From Apiospora phragmitis (Eukaryota; Ascomycota; Sordariomycetes; Amphisphaeriales; Apiosporaceae), in contig JAQQWL010000006.1 of NCBI GenBank assembly GCA_038363925.1, forward strand, positions 4,940,501-5,004,500: a stretch of DNA of 64,000 bases, written 5' to 3'. Positions 26,601 through 37,423 of this stretch are shown here, in pieces. The notes beneath the pieces are model-generated. The model saw nothing but the letters and a program-made list of their open reading frames with translations. It was not told the origin of the DNA and did not search any database. A program made the translations under genes and the position numbers. The first letter of the stretch is position 1. Every line of letters starts with the position of its first letter.

Positions 26601-26831
26601 ATACTTTTTTCGAGTTTAATATAATAATATTAGTAATTAACGCTTTTTTATTTAAATTTCTTAATTCGTTTAATTAATATTTATTAAATAAAGCCGTCTT
26701 TATTATCGTCGCTATTTATTTTTATGATAAAGTTTCGTTAAAAAGTATTTATAATAATAGCGGAGGTTTTCTTATAGCGAGGGGCGTTATTAAGTTTAAA
26801 TAATAACTAGTAAAAATAAAAGTAATTAAAA
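23652..26831 (-). mobile_element. Gypsy copy B, proximal part (gag to reverse transcriptase)
   Basis: Continues copy B beyond the copy C insertion. It parallels copy A (8380-13960 after removing copy A's nested insertions) and thereby supplies the empty sites for Fot1 copy 2 (near 24800), the solo TRIM LTR (near 25128) and TRIM copy 2 (near 26420). No open frame survives. Confidence 0.78.
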
Positions 26832-27443
26832 TATAACGAACGTTATTTAAGTTTGAAAAAAACTTAAATAAAACGTATTAAAGTTTATATTAATAATATA
26901 AAAAAGTATTTAAACGTGTAATAAAGGTCCGCTTTTATTAATATAATATATAATAATTATAAAAATAAAAGTAATTAAAGTATATAAACTTGAAAGTATT
27001 TATAATAATTTTATTAAAACTATTTATTTTATTAATAAATTAAGATTAATATTTAAATTAATTATTAAAATAAAAACTATTTATATAAAATATATAAGAA
27101 ACTACCCCTTATTATATATTTAATCTCTTTTTTATTAATCGCGTTTATTTAATATTATTCTATTAAACTACGTTTAACTTTATTATTATATAACTTATTT
27201 TTTAACTATTTATATAATCCTATTTATACTTATTTACTTATAGCTAGATAGTCTCGTCGCGCTGTTATCGTGGTATTAGTTATCGTGGTGTTATGACGGT
27301 GCGGTAGGGCTTATTATCGTAAGCGGGTTCGTTAGTGCTAAACGGTGGGGTAGGTCCTGGTGCTGGTTCTCGTAAGCGCCTCGGGGCATGGTTTCTCCGT
27401 GCCGAGGGTGGGTCTAGCCGCATAATTAGGTCAGGTCGTAACA
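26832..27443 (-). repeat. 5' LTR of Gypsy copy B
   Basis: A 612-bp LTR whose outer end, read on the minus strand, is the unmutated TGTTACGACCTGACC. The segment 27330-27443 has near-normal composition and shows what the family looked like before RIP. It also carries the empty site for Fot1 copy 1 (GTTAGTGCTAAACGGTGGGG near 27327). Confidence 0.82.
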
Positions 27444-27967
27444 AAAGAGCCGGCTCGACGAGATCACCGGGAATTAAAAATATTAATAAAAAAGAGATTA
27501 AATATATAATAATAAACGATTTTTTTATATATTTTATACAAATATCTTTTATTTTAATAATTAATTTAAATATTAACTTAATTTATTAATAAAGTAGCTT
27601 TAATAATTTTATTATATAAACGTTTTTATTTAACTACTTTTATTATTATTTTACGAATTAAGGTATTATTATTTATTATATTAATAAAGCGTTTCTTTTA
27701 TTATATGTTTAAATACTTTTTTATGTTATTAATATAAACTTAAAAATATTTTATTAAGTTTTTTTTAAATCTTAAATAACGTTCGTTGTTTTTTAATTAT
27801 TTTATTCTTATAAGTTATTATTTAAACCTTTAAGTAATAAACTTATAAGAACTATATTATACTTAAACCTAGTTACTTTACTTAATAAGAAAAGACTCTT
27901 ATCGCTACTCACGACGCCTCTTAGTTAAACACCGCTATAAAAGTCGATAGTAATAATAATAACGGCG
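27444..27967 (+). mobile_element. Gypsy fragment E, LTR 3' part and start of internal region
   Basis: From about 27470 the sequence follows the 3' half of the copy C LTR in + orientation. It then continues past the LTR end (near 27790) into the same post-LTR sequence as 16420-16500. It is truncated on both sides. Confidence 0.65.
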
Positions 27968-28679
27968 TGTAATAAACGATATCCGGGTTTTAAAAGAAAC
28001 CTAGTAAGACGTATTTAATTTTATATTAATAATACGAAAAAGTATTTAAACTTAGGATAAAAGAAACGCTTTATTAATATAATAAGTAATAATAAAGGTG
28101 GTTTAGCGAAAGTATTCGTATAATAAAGTTATTAAGGTTATTTACTTTATTAATAAATTAAATTAATATTTAAATTAATTATTAAAATAAAAGGTATTTA
28201 TATAAAATATATAAAGAATATTCGTTATTATATATCGCGGTTTTCTTTTATTAATTTTAATTAAATCGTAAATTATATATTTTTATTTCCGTAATTTATA
28301 ATTTATTAACTCGCGGGATCGTAACTTTCTATTCTTTAATCTAGCGATTCGTCACGTGACCTAGGTCAGTTATTCGTCCGATAACACGGTCCTAGTTTAT
28401 CTAGCTTTAGTTATTTAGGCTTAGCTATCTAGTCTTAGTTATCTAGAATTAGCTATCTAGTCTATACTACTTGTTCGGTATTGCCGTTATTACGCTATCT
28501 CGTATTCTTTCCTTAATAATTATTATTACATTTTTAACGAGTAGGTCCGTTATTATTAATAAGTTATAAGCGTTAATTAAATAAAGTTAGTTTATATTAA
28601 ATCTTATATATATTTTCGAAGTATTATAAAAGCATGTCGAAAGAAGGTTTAAATTATATAATAAAGCTAATTTATAATA
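27968..28679 (-). repeat. 3' LTR of reverse Gypsy copy D
   Basis: Its ends are TGTAATAAACG at the left edge and TATAATA at the right; RIP-mutated polypurine sequence lies adjacent on the minus strand, as at 5235. At about 712 bp it is close to the LTR at 13967-14680. Confidence 0.65.
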
Positions 28680-31600
28680 TTATTTCCTTTTTTATTTATT
28701 TTATTTTTAAAGCGGTTAATTATTATAAATACTATACCTCGTTATCATTTTTCTTAAGATTTAATAAGTTTTCTCCTTTTTTTAACTTTATTATAATATA
28801 CGTTTATTATATTTAATCGTATCGAAAAGTTTTTTAGATCGTTATTTTATAATAAGGAAATATTTTAACGCTTTATTTTAATTTTTATTATTTCGTTAAG
28901 TTTTATTATAAAAATATTAATTTATTTTCTTTATAAACATCGTAACTTAATATATCGAGTATTAGAACTGGACTCTTCTCGTTATTAAGAGTAAGTCATT
29001 TGTAAATGTATTATATATAACGTTTTCGGCTTAACCCTTTAAAATATATAAGCTTTTACGTTTTAATACTCGAAGCTTAAGGGGGGATTTAAATACTTTT
29101 AAAAAAGAACGAGAGCTTTTTCATACGAAAATATATTAAATATATAAATAAAAGAAAATGTAATAAAATAAGATTATTTATATAATTACGCGGAGTTTAA
29201 AAAATATAAAGAATTAAATAAGTTAAAACGGCGTAAAGCGTAAGAGGCCTCCACTTTTATACCTTCTCCTTTAAGCGCCGGCTAGCCTTTTGTACTTCTA
29301 GATTTTAACGTGTTTCCGAAGCTTTTAACTTTATTAAGTATAGATTTCGTACTTTTTTTAAGTTTTTAAACCTTTAAATTTTTCTCGTAACGTTTTTAAA
29401 TATTTTTTAATAAATACTTTTTTATTAAATAAGGTATTAAAAGCCTTGTTTTATTTTTTATTTATTAATAACTCGCTTAACTTTATATTTATATTAATTT
29501 ATATTAGTTTTTAACTATTTATTAATTAAAATATTCTTAATTATTAATTTAAATAATAAAACATAAGGTGTATTCGTATCGTTTTAAGTAATAATAATTA
29601 GTAATTAGTTTTTAAAATAACTTTTACACTTTTAAATAGCTCGATTTTTTTTAAATTTAATTTATCCTTTAATCATTTAGTTTTAATATTTCGTTAAAAA
29701 AGTAAACTTTTTCTCTTTTTTTAATAATTAGTTCTTTTAATTTTATTTAATTAGCGTATTTTTTACTCGTTTTTAAAAAAAAGCGAGGTTTTATTATAAT
29801 ATAATTTATAATGTTTTAAATTTTTTAACTTATATAGTTATAATAAGTATTAATTCTTTTTATAAAGGTTTTTTAATTATTTTTAAGTTATATTTATAAT
29901 TCGTTCGAAATAATTAAATATATATAGTTTTAATATTTACGTTATTATAAACGAACTACGTTATAAGTAATAATTATATTTAATTATTTTACTTATAATT
30001 AATATAATAACGTAAGTATTATTTTAATACTTAATTTATCTACTCGATTTATTTATTTATTTATAGGTAATAGATTATAAATAGTTTATACTTAACGCTG
30101 AATTACTTTTTAAGCGATTTTTAAAATTTAGCGGTAAATAGCTTATTTTAATTAAAAATAACCGTTTTAAATAGTTTATATTAATTAACGATCGTTTAAA
30201 AGAACGTATATATTAAGTCGTAAATATTATAAATTCTTTATATAATAAAAAATAAGTATATTTTATAAGTTTATTCGTAATTATTAAAATATTATTATAA
30301 TTAACCTTGATTAAAAGTTCTTTAAATAAGGGCAGCTTAATTACGAAGTTAAGTACGATTATTTTATACGCTTTATTTAACGGTGAAATTAGTTATTATT
30401 CTCTATATAATCGGTATTTAGCGGCCTTAATTTTATTATAAAATTATATTCGTTAAATCTTTTAATTATAATTAGTTTAAAGTTTTTATAATCGAATTAT
30501 TTAATAATTCGATTTTAAGTTTTAAATACTCTTTAATATCTATACGAGAGGTGTTCGTAGAACTCTTTAATAAAATCCCCGCGATACTACTTAAAAATAT
30601 AGATCTTATTTTAGTAAAAAGTTAAGCTATCGCGGTCCTCGAAGTAATCCCTAATATAATTAATAAAATCAAAGGTTCGATTAAATTATTTAAACTTAAT
30701 AACTTAAGTATTATTATATTAAACGTAGTTTATAACGTTTAATTTATATAACGGCGTAAAGTTATCGTTTTAGTCGTATATTAAAATAGTTCGCTTTTTA
30801 AACAAGATTTCCTTTTAATAGTTTACTCGTTAGTTTAATATATCGGTATAATTATTCTCGCTATTTTTATAATAAATAATAATGTAGTTAAATTTCGATA
30901 AAAATTCGAACTAGTATATTTATCGTTTATTTAATCCTTTAATAATAATAAACGTTATAAAGTTCTTATAATTAATCTAAACCTTTATTAGCTTTATTAT
31001 TTCGCTTAAATAATATTTTTATTTTTCGTAAGCTTTAATAATAGTTATTAATTCTTTATTATAAATTTAATAATTAAGCTTTAATTTATTTAACTTTTAA
31101 AAACAAATACGATAAGCTGTAATTTCTCATTATCGTTCCGTTAACTTAATTACCCTCCGATCGTATAATATAATATATTAGTCTCGACTTTAAAAAATCT
31201 CGTAGGGTTTATTATACGAAGTATTAATTCGTTAAAAATACGCTCCTTTATAACGTAAAGGCTTCGGCCTTTTTCCTCTTTTATTAAAATAATTCGTCCT
31301 TTTTTATCAAGTTTATTAAAAGTATTATTAACTTATTAAATCCGGGGATAAAAATCCGGTAATAATTAACTAGTTTTAAAAAAGATTTAACCTTTATAGC
31401 GCTTATAAGCGTAAACTATTCTTTAATTATTAAAAATTTTAAAGGCTTTATTTAAATTCTTTCGAAAAATATTACGTAATTAATACATATAACTAATCGT
31501 TAATTAAATTCGCTCTTTTTTAAATTAATTAATAAATTAACGGTTTATAGCTTTTAAAGTACTAACTCTACGTATTCTTTATATTATTTATCGGTATTAA

Positions 31601-31960
31601 AATATATTATAACGAACTTATTAAAGTATTCGCATAAAATATAATTAATTATAGTTTAAAAACTAGTTAACATGTTAACTAAAGTAAATGGTATAGCTTA
31701 ATATTTAAAATATTCGTACTTAATATAAAACGTAGTCTTTTACTTTTTTATTATACGAATTAGGTTATATATATTAAGAAAATTAAATATTAAGAGAATC
31801 TTAATATATAATAACTTATTTTATAAATTATTAATTAAAAAAAGGGTACCGGTTTTTAATAATAATTTCGTTAAGCATTTAATAATTAATATATATACGC
31901 TATTTAAGCTTCTCGTCCTTGCTCTTTTTTAGTATAAAGAGGTTAAGGAAGCTTATTAAC
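28680..31960 (-). mobile_element. internal 3' part of Gypsy copy D, truncated
   Basis: Colinear with copy A 5235-8560 (integrase and reverse transcriptase side), with abundant transitions and small indels. Homology stops near 31960 inside the reverse transcriptase region, so the 5' half and 5' LTR are missing. Confidence 0.72.
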
Positions 31961-32719
31961 GATATAACCATCGGCGCGTATTATAACTAATATTAACTCG
32001 ATTATACCTTATTATAAAGCCGGTTTCGTTAAATTTTTACGTATCTTCTTTTAAAATATTATATTTAGTTTTAATATTCGCGATTAATATAAACTAATTA
32101 AAAACAATACTTATAGTTTTTTAAAAACCCTTTAATAATTATATTAACGGTTTATCTAAGTTTTAAATTTTAAGTTATAATTAATAAAGCGTTTAATTTA
32201 ATACTTATTAACGCGGTCGCCGCTATATAATTTTAAAAAGAAATTAGTTATATTTTTTATAATTATATAATTACGAAACACTTCTTTTTTAACTAAATCT
32301 AATTTATATTATAGATATCGGATTTCGCGTCGAGGTTCGGTACCGCGGAATCGGTCGCCCTAGAGTAGCTTAGGGAACGTTGTACACTTTCGCAGCAGCT
32401 TTTTAACTAATTCGATTCGGACCTTCTCGCGTCGCTTAAATTATTAAAATAATACGATCTTTTTTTAATTAAATTAATATTATAACTATAAAAATATTAC
32501 GTATTAAAGTTTAATTATATAAGTTAAAAAAAAGTGACCGACTTAATAATAAACTATATTATAATTATTAAAAAGCTTTTTATAAAAATTTAAGCGTTAT
32601 TTTCGATTAATTTAAACTAATTATAAATATTAAAACGAAATATAATATCTTTAACGAAGATATATATAATTTCGACGAAACTATAACGAACTAAGTTTTT
32701 AAAGAAACTAAGTAAGGCG
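31961..32719. other. unassigned AT-rich sequence ending in an LTR fragment
   Basis: RIP-like composition, mostly of unknown origin. The last ~40 bp (ATAACGAACTAAGTTTTTAA and following) match the inner end of the Gypsy LTR, so the right boundary of the block at about 32719 cuts an LTR remnant. Normal composition begins immediately after. Confidence 0.5.
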
Positions 32720-35700
32720 TATAACAACTCCTTCTTTTCAGTGCCATAAGTTCCGTCTGTACCAATTTTATTGTCTGCCATTCCGTTTAGGTTGACTCCG
32801 CTGTCTGGTCTTGACCAGCTCACCAGGCCTTGACCAACCAAGTCTTGTCTTCTAAAGGTGCAACTATAGGCCAGGGAATTTGGATAACCTAGAAAGTATG
32901 CCATAGTAAAGAGAGAAGTTCTCAATGGCCGGAAAGTCATTCCGACTGTAAACGAACCAATGTACTTTGAGATTCACGCGGTATAGAGTTGAGTATTGTT
33001 TGAGGTTTGTTCATATGCGTAATGAAGAGAGCATTGAGCAGCGGTTTGCTACGTTATAAGCGTGAAGCGACGGTTTCTATATGCGTGTAGTCCTGAAAAC
33101 ATATCGTAATAGCCGAGGCTTTGACATGAAAACGGCTAAAATTTCATAACATATCTTACTATTGCGGTTTATCTGAGGCTTTCTGGCTGTGAAATATGTA
33201 TATGCCTGCATACATGTTCGGTGTTGAGTTCTTACCGCTATATAAGCATCGCGGCTAAAAACCTAACATAGTTTCGTTCGCAGAGCGGCCATGTATCGCC
33301 AAACGAGCGCTGTCCTAGTTGTGCTGGAGCGCGGCGATTTTTGAGGGCCATGATATCCTGGATCCGCCACATTGGAATCGTACGGTGACTTCTACTTCCT
33401 GGTTTCGGTACCTCATTCTTCCCATCCGTTCGGGCACCTTTAGCCTCCCTCGAGGGCATATATCGTACCTATGAAAGGCCACTTGGCAGTGAGTAGATAT
33501 TTTTGGCGCCCGAAACCTCCTACCGTGCTCCCGGCGTGCCCTCTCGTGGAAACGGAAACTTGAAAACATCCGACCCTCTGAGCATGGTAGGAGCCCAGGG
33601 ACAGAGGTGTGAGGTATACAAATGGGAAGAGAAAGGCAACAAAGCAAATGTTGTGGTCGGATCTGGCCTTCCAAGCATGAGCCTATCTTTCCATCTTCAA
33701 CATTTGCCAATCGCACTTTATATTCCCTTTACAGCAACGGCCGCGCATGGGCCTTCTGGATCGAAGGATCAGGAGCGGCTGAGATATATGTTTCCGAACT
33801 CTCGAAAACAAAGGACATTACTGTCAAATGGCGTTGCCGATACAATATACCCGTTCTGGCTTCAATTTCTAATCTTACAGCATACCAGCCGTTTCACTGA
33901 GTCCAGGGACCGCAGAGAGTATCGGAGTCCCGATCTACACACGTGTATATGAGCTGTACACCTTCCCCCTTTACTGCAAGGGGTAGATAGACAACCCATC
34001 CATCTCTTCACACAGTTTCAATGCATTTTACCTACTCCATGATGGAGAGATCTCCATGGCAGGTGTTCTCTTTTACACCCTACACATAAAACACGCGGTT
34101 TATCTATTCATTCTTTGACGGAAGATTCTCAACAGCCTCTACGTCACCAAGATCATCGGGACTATCGCTGTCAAGTAATTCTGTGCTCGAGACAGGAACT
34201 CAGTCTTTCAGGAGCCAAGCAGTGAGTGACTTATCCTGTAAAGTTGACAGGACGACAGGACGACCCCAAGAGGAAATCACGAGCTAAGTCGACACCTATA
34301 GTGAGGTTATCGGATCGATATGGTATACCTACTACACGGCTCCTCGGGGGCGTCAAGATGTAGACCTCACACCACCTCCTCACCCAAGATGAGGCCGACT
34401 TGCTTCTCTGTAAAAGCTACCGAGGCCAGAAATGTTCACTCGATCAAACCATATATCGCAATATCGCGATCTGCCGCCGCAGCTTCGTGAGCACGATCCT
34501 AAAGTTTGGAGCCCGGCATTATGGTAAACGGCACGCTAGCAGACGGCAACTGCGGGATCATCTATACTTTTCGTCTTTTGAATTAATAATAAGTATATTA
34601 CAATTTAATAAGCGCAACAAACCCTGCACTATGAGCTTCAGTCGGGAGCACAACGAGATGACATGGCACACCTACTCTTCTAGAGACGTTGGAATCTTCA
34701 ATGTTACCAGTAAAGAAGAGTCCAAACGACGTACGTTCACGTGACTTTAGTTTTCGGAGACCAATCCGATTTCCGCTGACTCCGAGTGAGACAGCAGATG
34801 ACGACGCGATTGCTGACGACTTGGTAGCTGACGGTGAGATAGCTGAGTAGCTAGCAATGTAATAAGCTTTTGACAGCTGACAGCGGAATAGCTAGGAGTG
34901 GTCTATCGTGACTGCTGTCTTCGCCGTGGAAAGGAGGGGAGAGAGGAGAAAGATGGCTGAGCCCCGTATTTGCATCTCGGGCCGACATTGACGGTATGTT
35001 TGTGCTGTCAAGTGTCTGCCTAATTGTGCGAACCCGCGGGCCGTGAACAATTGAAATGTTCCCATCATATAGAGGACCCTCCGAACAGTAATAGTTTCCT
35101 TGAATTATAATTGCATTGGCATGAAGCAGGAGCTTACTAAGGGACTTGAACGTGAGGCAATGGATCAGACTGCTAGCATCGGCCACTCCCTTTCAGCGCC
35201 GTCCGACATGGGACAAATCTGCTAATACGAATGAAATCTTGGGGTGGCGGCAGAATGCATAACTCAGGCATCATGGGTTGGTGGTTGGTGAGTTAGCACG
35301 ACGCGGGCACCGCCTCAACTCAAGCCCCACAGAGGACCGGCTTTTCCCATGCGAGCTGCTATTTTTGTTAACGTAGTAGCCCCTGACTTCTAGAAGAACA
35401 GCCAGCGCACACGCAGCAAATTCACGTTGCACACTGGAATGTGGTCTATCTGTCCCCCACCGCAAAAGCGCCTTGCGGAGGAATACACACGTGTGTGAAG
35501 AACTCCTCCAAGCGTCATGTTTCACCGTAGGACGACGACAACATGGAATCGATCGAATAAGATTGAAGTGCAGATTGATGTGTCTCATGGGAGAGGGGGG
35601 GGTGTGGGAGAAAAGTTGGTCGATCACCAAATACTCTAGAGAAAACGGTCTAGGGTGAGATCTAAAGTTTCAGGCTAGCCTGCTCCGGGTTTAATAAGGC

Positions 35701-37423
35701 TCGACGGGTCAAAGACTCAGAGTGAGCATTCGAGGAGGGGGCCCAGCCTGCGAGCCTGGCAGCGAATAGCCAGGCGATTCGGGTTGCCTTTAGTGAAAGG
35801 GGGAATAGTGTTGCTGGGCTAGAGTCATGGCTGGGACGAATCATGCGGCTAGGCGGCTGCTGTTATTATTGCTGGGCTTGCTTGCTTGCTTGCTTGCTTT
35901 TTGCTTTGTTGCCTTCGTGCACATTGTGGCTGTATCTCACTTCAGGTGGGTTTGGATGGGTCGGGTTGGGTACAGCCGTGTCTGTGTACGTAGCCACTAC
36001 TTTCTCGCGCCCGGGAGGGATTCGCATCCTGGATCCTGGAATTTTGTGTCTACTCAGATGTTGTCTCGAGCACATGTTCCCAACAACCAGCTGCACAATG
36101 TCCCCTCCAGCAGAAAGCACCACAAAAGCCGGTTTGGCACTCTGCTGCCCGTGATGCTGGCTGGTCATGCGCCCATGGGGAGGGATCGGGTTTGGGATCA
36201 AATGGCAGCTCTGACGTAGGGGATACTCTAAATCCATCACGGCTTGGAGGTAACCTCGGGGCCAAGTGATTGGAATTATCAGGGAACGGGTTCTGGAACT
36301 GGCAACGTGCATGGTCACAGTGTGGGGTTTCCACGGCAATTGCGAGATCTCAGGTACAGCTCTGGCAGAGGCGGCGTGTTTGACAGTAAAAGGGAGTACA
36401 TCCAGAGGCTCGGCAACAGTGCCGACCGGATGCCAATTATACTGTGGCTCCGCCGCACCGCAGCGTGTATGCGTGTATGCAAGTTTTAGTTCCCCCTTCT
36501 CCTATCCATGCGATGCGCCGCGTAGCCCAACGCATGTTGTTGTGTTCCAATGCTGCTGCGTGTTGTAGTGCTGTACCGACTAACCTAGGCGCCCCCGACT
36601 CTGAAGGAAGGAAGACAAGACAATATTGGGGATTTCATTACTGTTGTGAAAGATTTCAGGGCGAAGCAGAGGCTGGCGAGACCTATGCATTAAGAGAGGG
36701 ATTCAGTTATTTTCTCGTAACTCAACTTGCAGACCAGACTTGGCGGTGGGCAGCTTGTCTGGTTGTTTTTCCACCTCAATCCCCCCTGCTCCAAAAAACC
36801 AAGGCGCCCTGTTCACCCAATAGCATAGCTGAGGTCTCCGTTTCCATTCTGTAGGAGGGCACCCCAGTTAGTCCCAAAAAGTGCTGGCCAACCCAGACCA
36901 ACCCTGAAAAAAATACGAAGCCGCCTGTCTCTTCACTTCTCCTGAACCCGAACGAGACACACGGGTGGACAAATCGTAATTCCCATCATCAAACCTTACT
37001 TTTGTCAAGCTTCATCCTCCCGTCCATCACCATCCATTCTCCCCTTGTGCACTGTTGTTGCATTTGCATTTGGGTCCCTTCGTCCCATCTAGCGTCTGTT
37101 GTCTGGCTTGTCTTCTTTGACTAGCCCTTGCTTGCCTTGATTTGTAGTAGCCTTTGCTGCTGCAAACAGGTCACAATCGCTGCCAGGCCTGCAAAAAGCC
37201 TCTTTGTTGTAGATTTCCCGCAAGAGGCAACAACCTGCTCTCTACTTCTCAACTCTCCTTCGCCATTTCGTGCAACCCGAAAGTTGACTGAGCACCGGGT
37301 TGACCAAGCTCTGAAGCTCCGGTGACGCCCTATTTTCGACATCCCAGAACCTGTCGCTCGTTCCTTTTGCCGTTATACAATCATCAAAAGCCAGGCCACT
37401 GAGCCAGCTCTCCCATCGACATC
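32720..37423. other. gene-free interval with normal composition
   Basis: I see no reliable gene in this 4.7 kb. At 33590-33900 two adjacent frames read protein-like stretches (VYKWEEKGNKANVV, then SLYSNGRAWAFWIEGSG), possibly a broken gene remnant, but I cannot name a family. The last kilobase before the chitin synthase is pyrimidine-rich and contains the long leader and promoter of that gene. Confidence 0.55.
35877..35896. repeat. CTTG microsatellite
   Basis: Five CTTG units followed by CTTTTTG. Confidence 0.85.

Larger units (their letters stand above)
1862..32719. repeat. RIP-mutated heterochromatin-like transposon block
   Basis: About 31 kb of extremely AT-rich DNA. TA is very abundant, while CA and TG are scarce; CG is still common. 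Stops are nearly all TAA/TAG and no long reading frame survives. Paralogous segments in the block differ almost only by C/T and G/A transitions. This is the known signature of repeat-induced point mutation, which in fungi acts on duplicated DNA and favours CpA. The contents resolve into nested Gypsy LTR retrotransposons, Fot1/pogo DNA transposons and a miniature LTR element, listed separately. Such blocks are normally H3K9me3 heterochromatin and may be centromeric or pericentromeric; that last point is inference. Confidence 0.93.

Noticed and set aside
1862..32719. Mitochondrial DNA or a CRISPR-like array as explanation of the AT-rich block
   Set aside because: No mitochondrial genes or tRNAs are readable, the block joins normal nuclear DNA at both ends, and the repeats are nested transposons with target duplications. 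There are no regularly spaced repeats with unique spacers.
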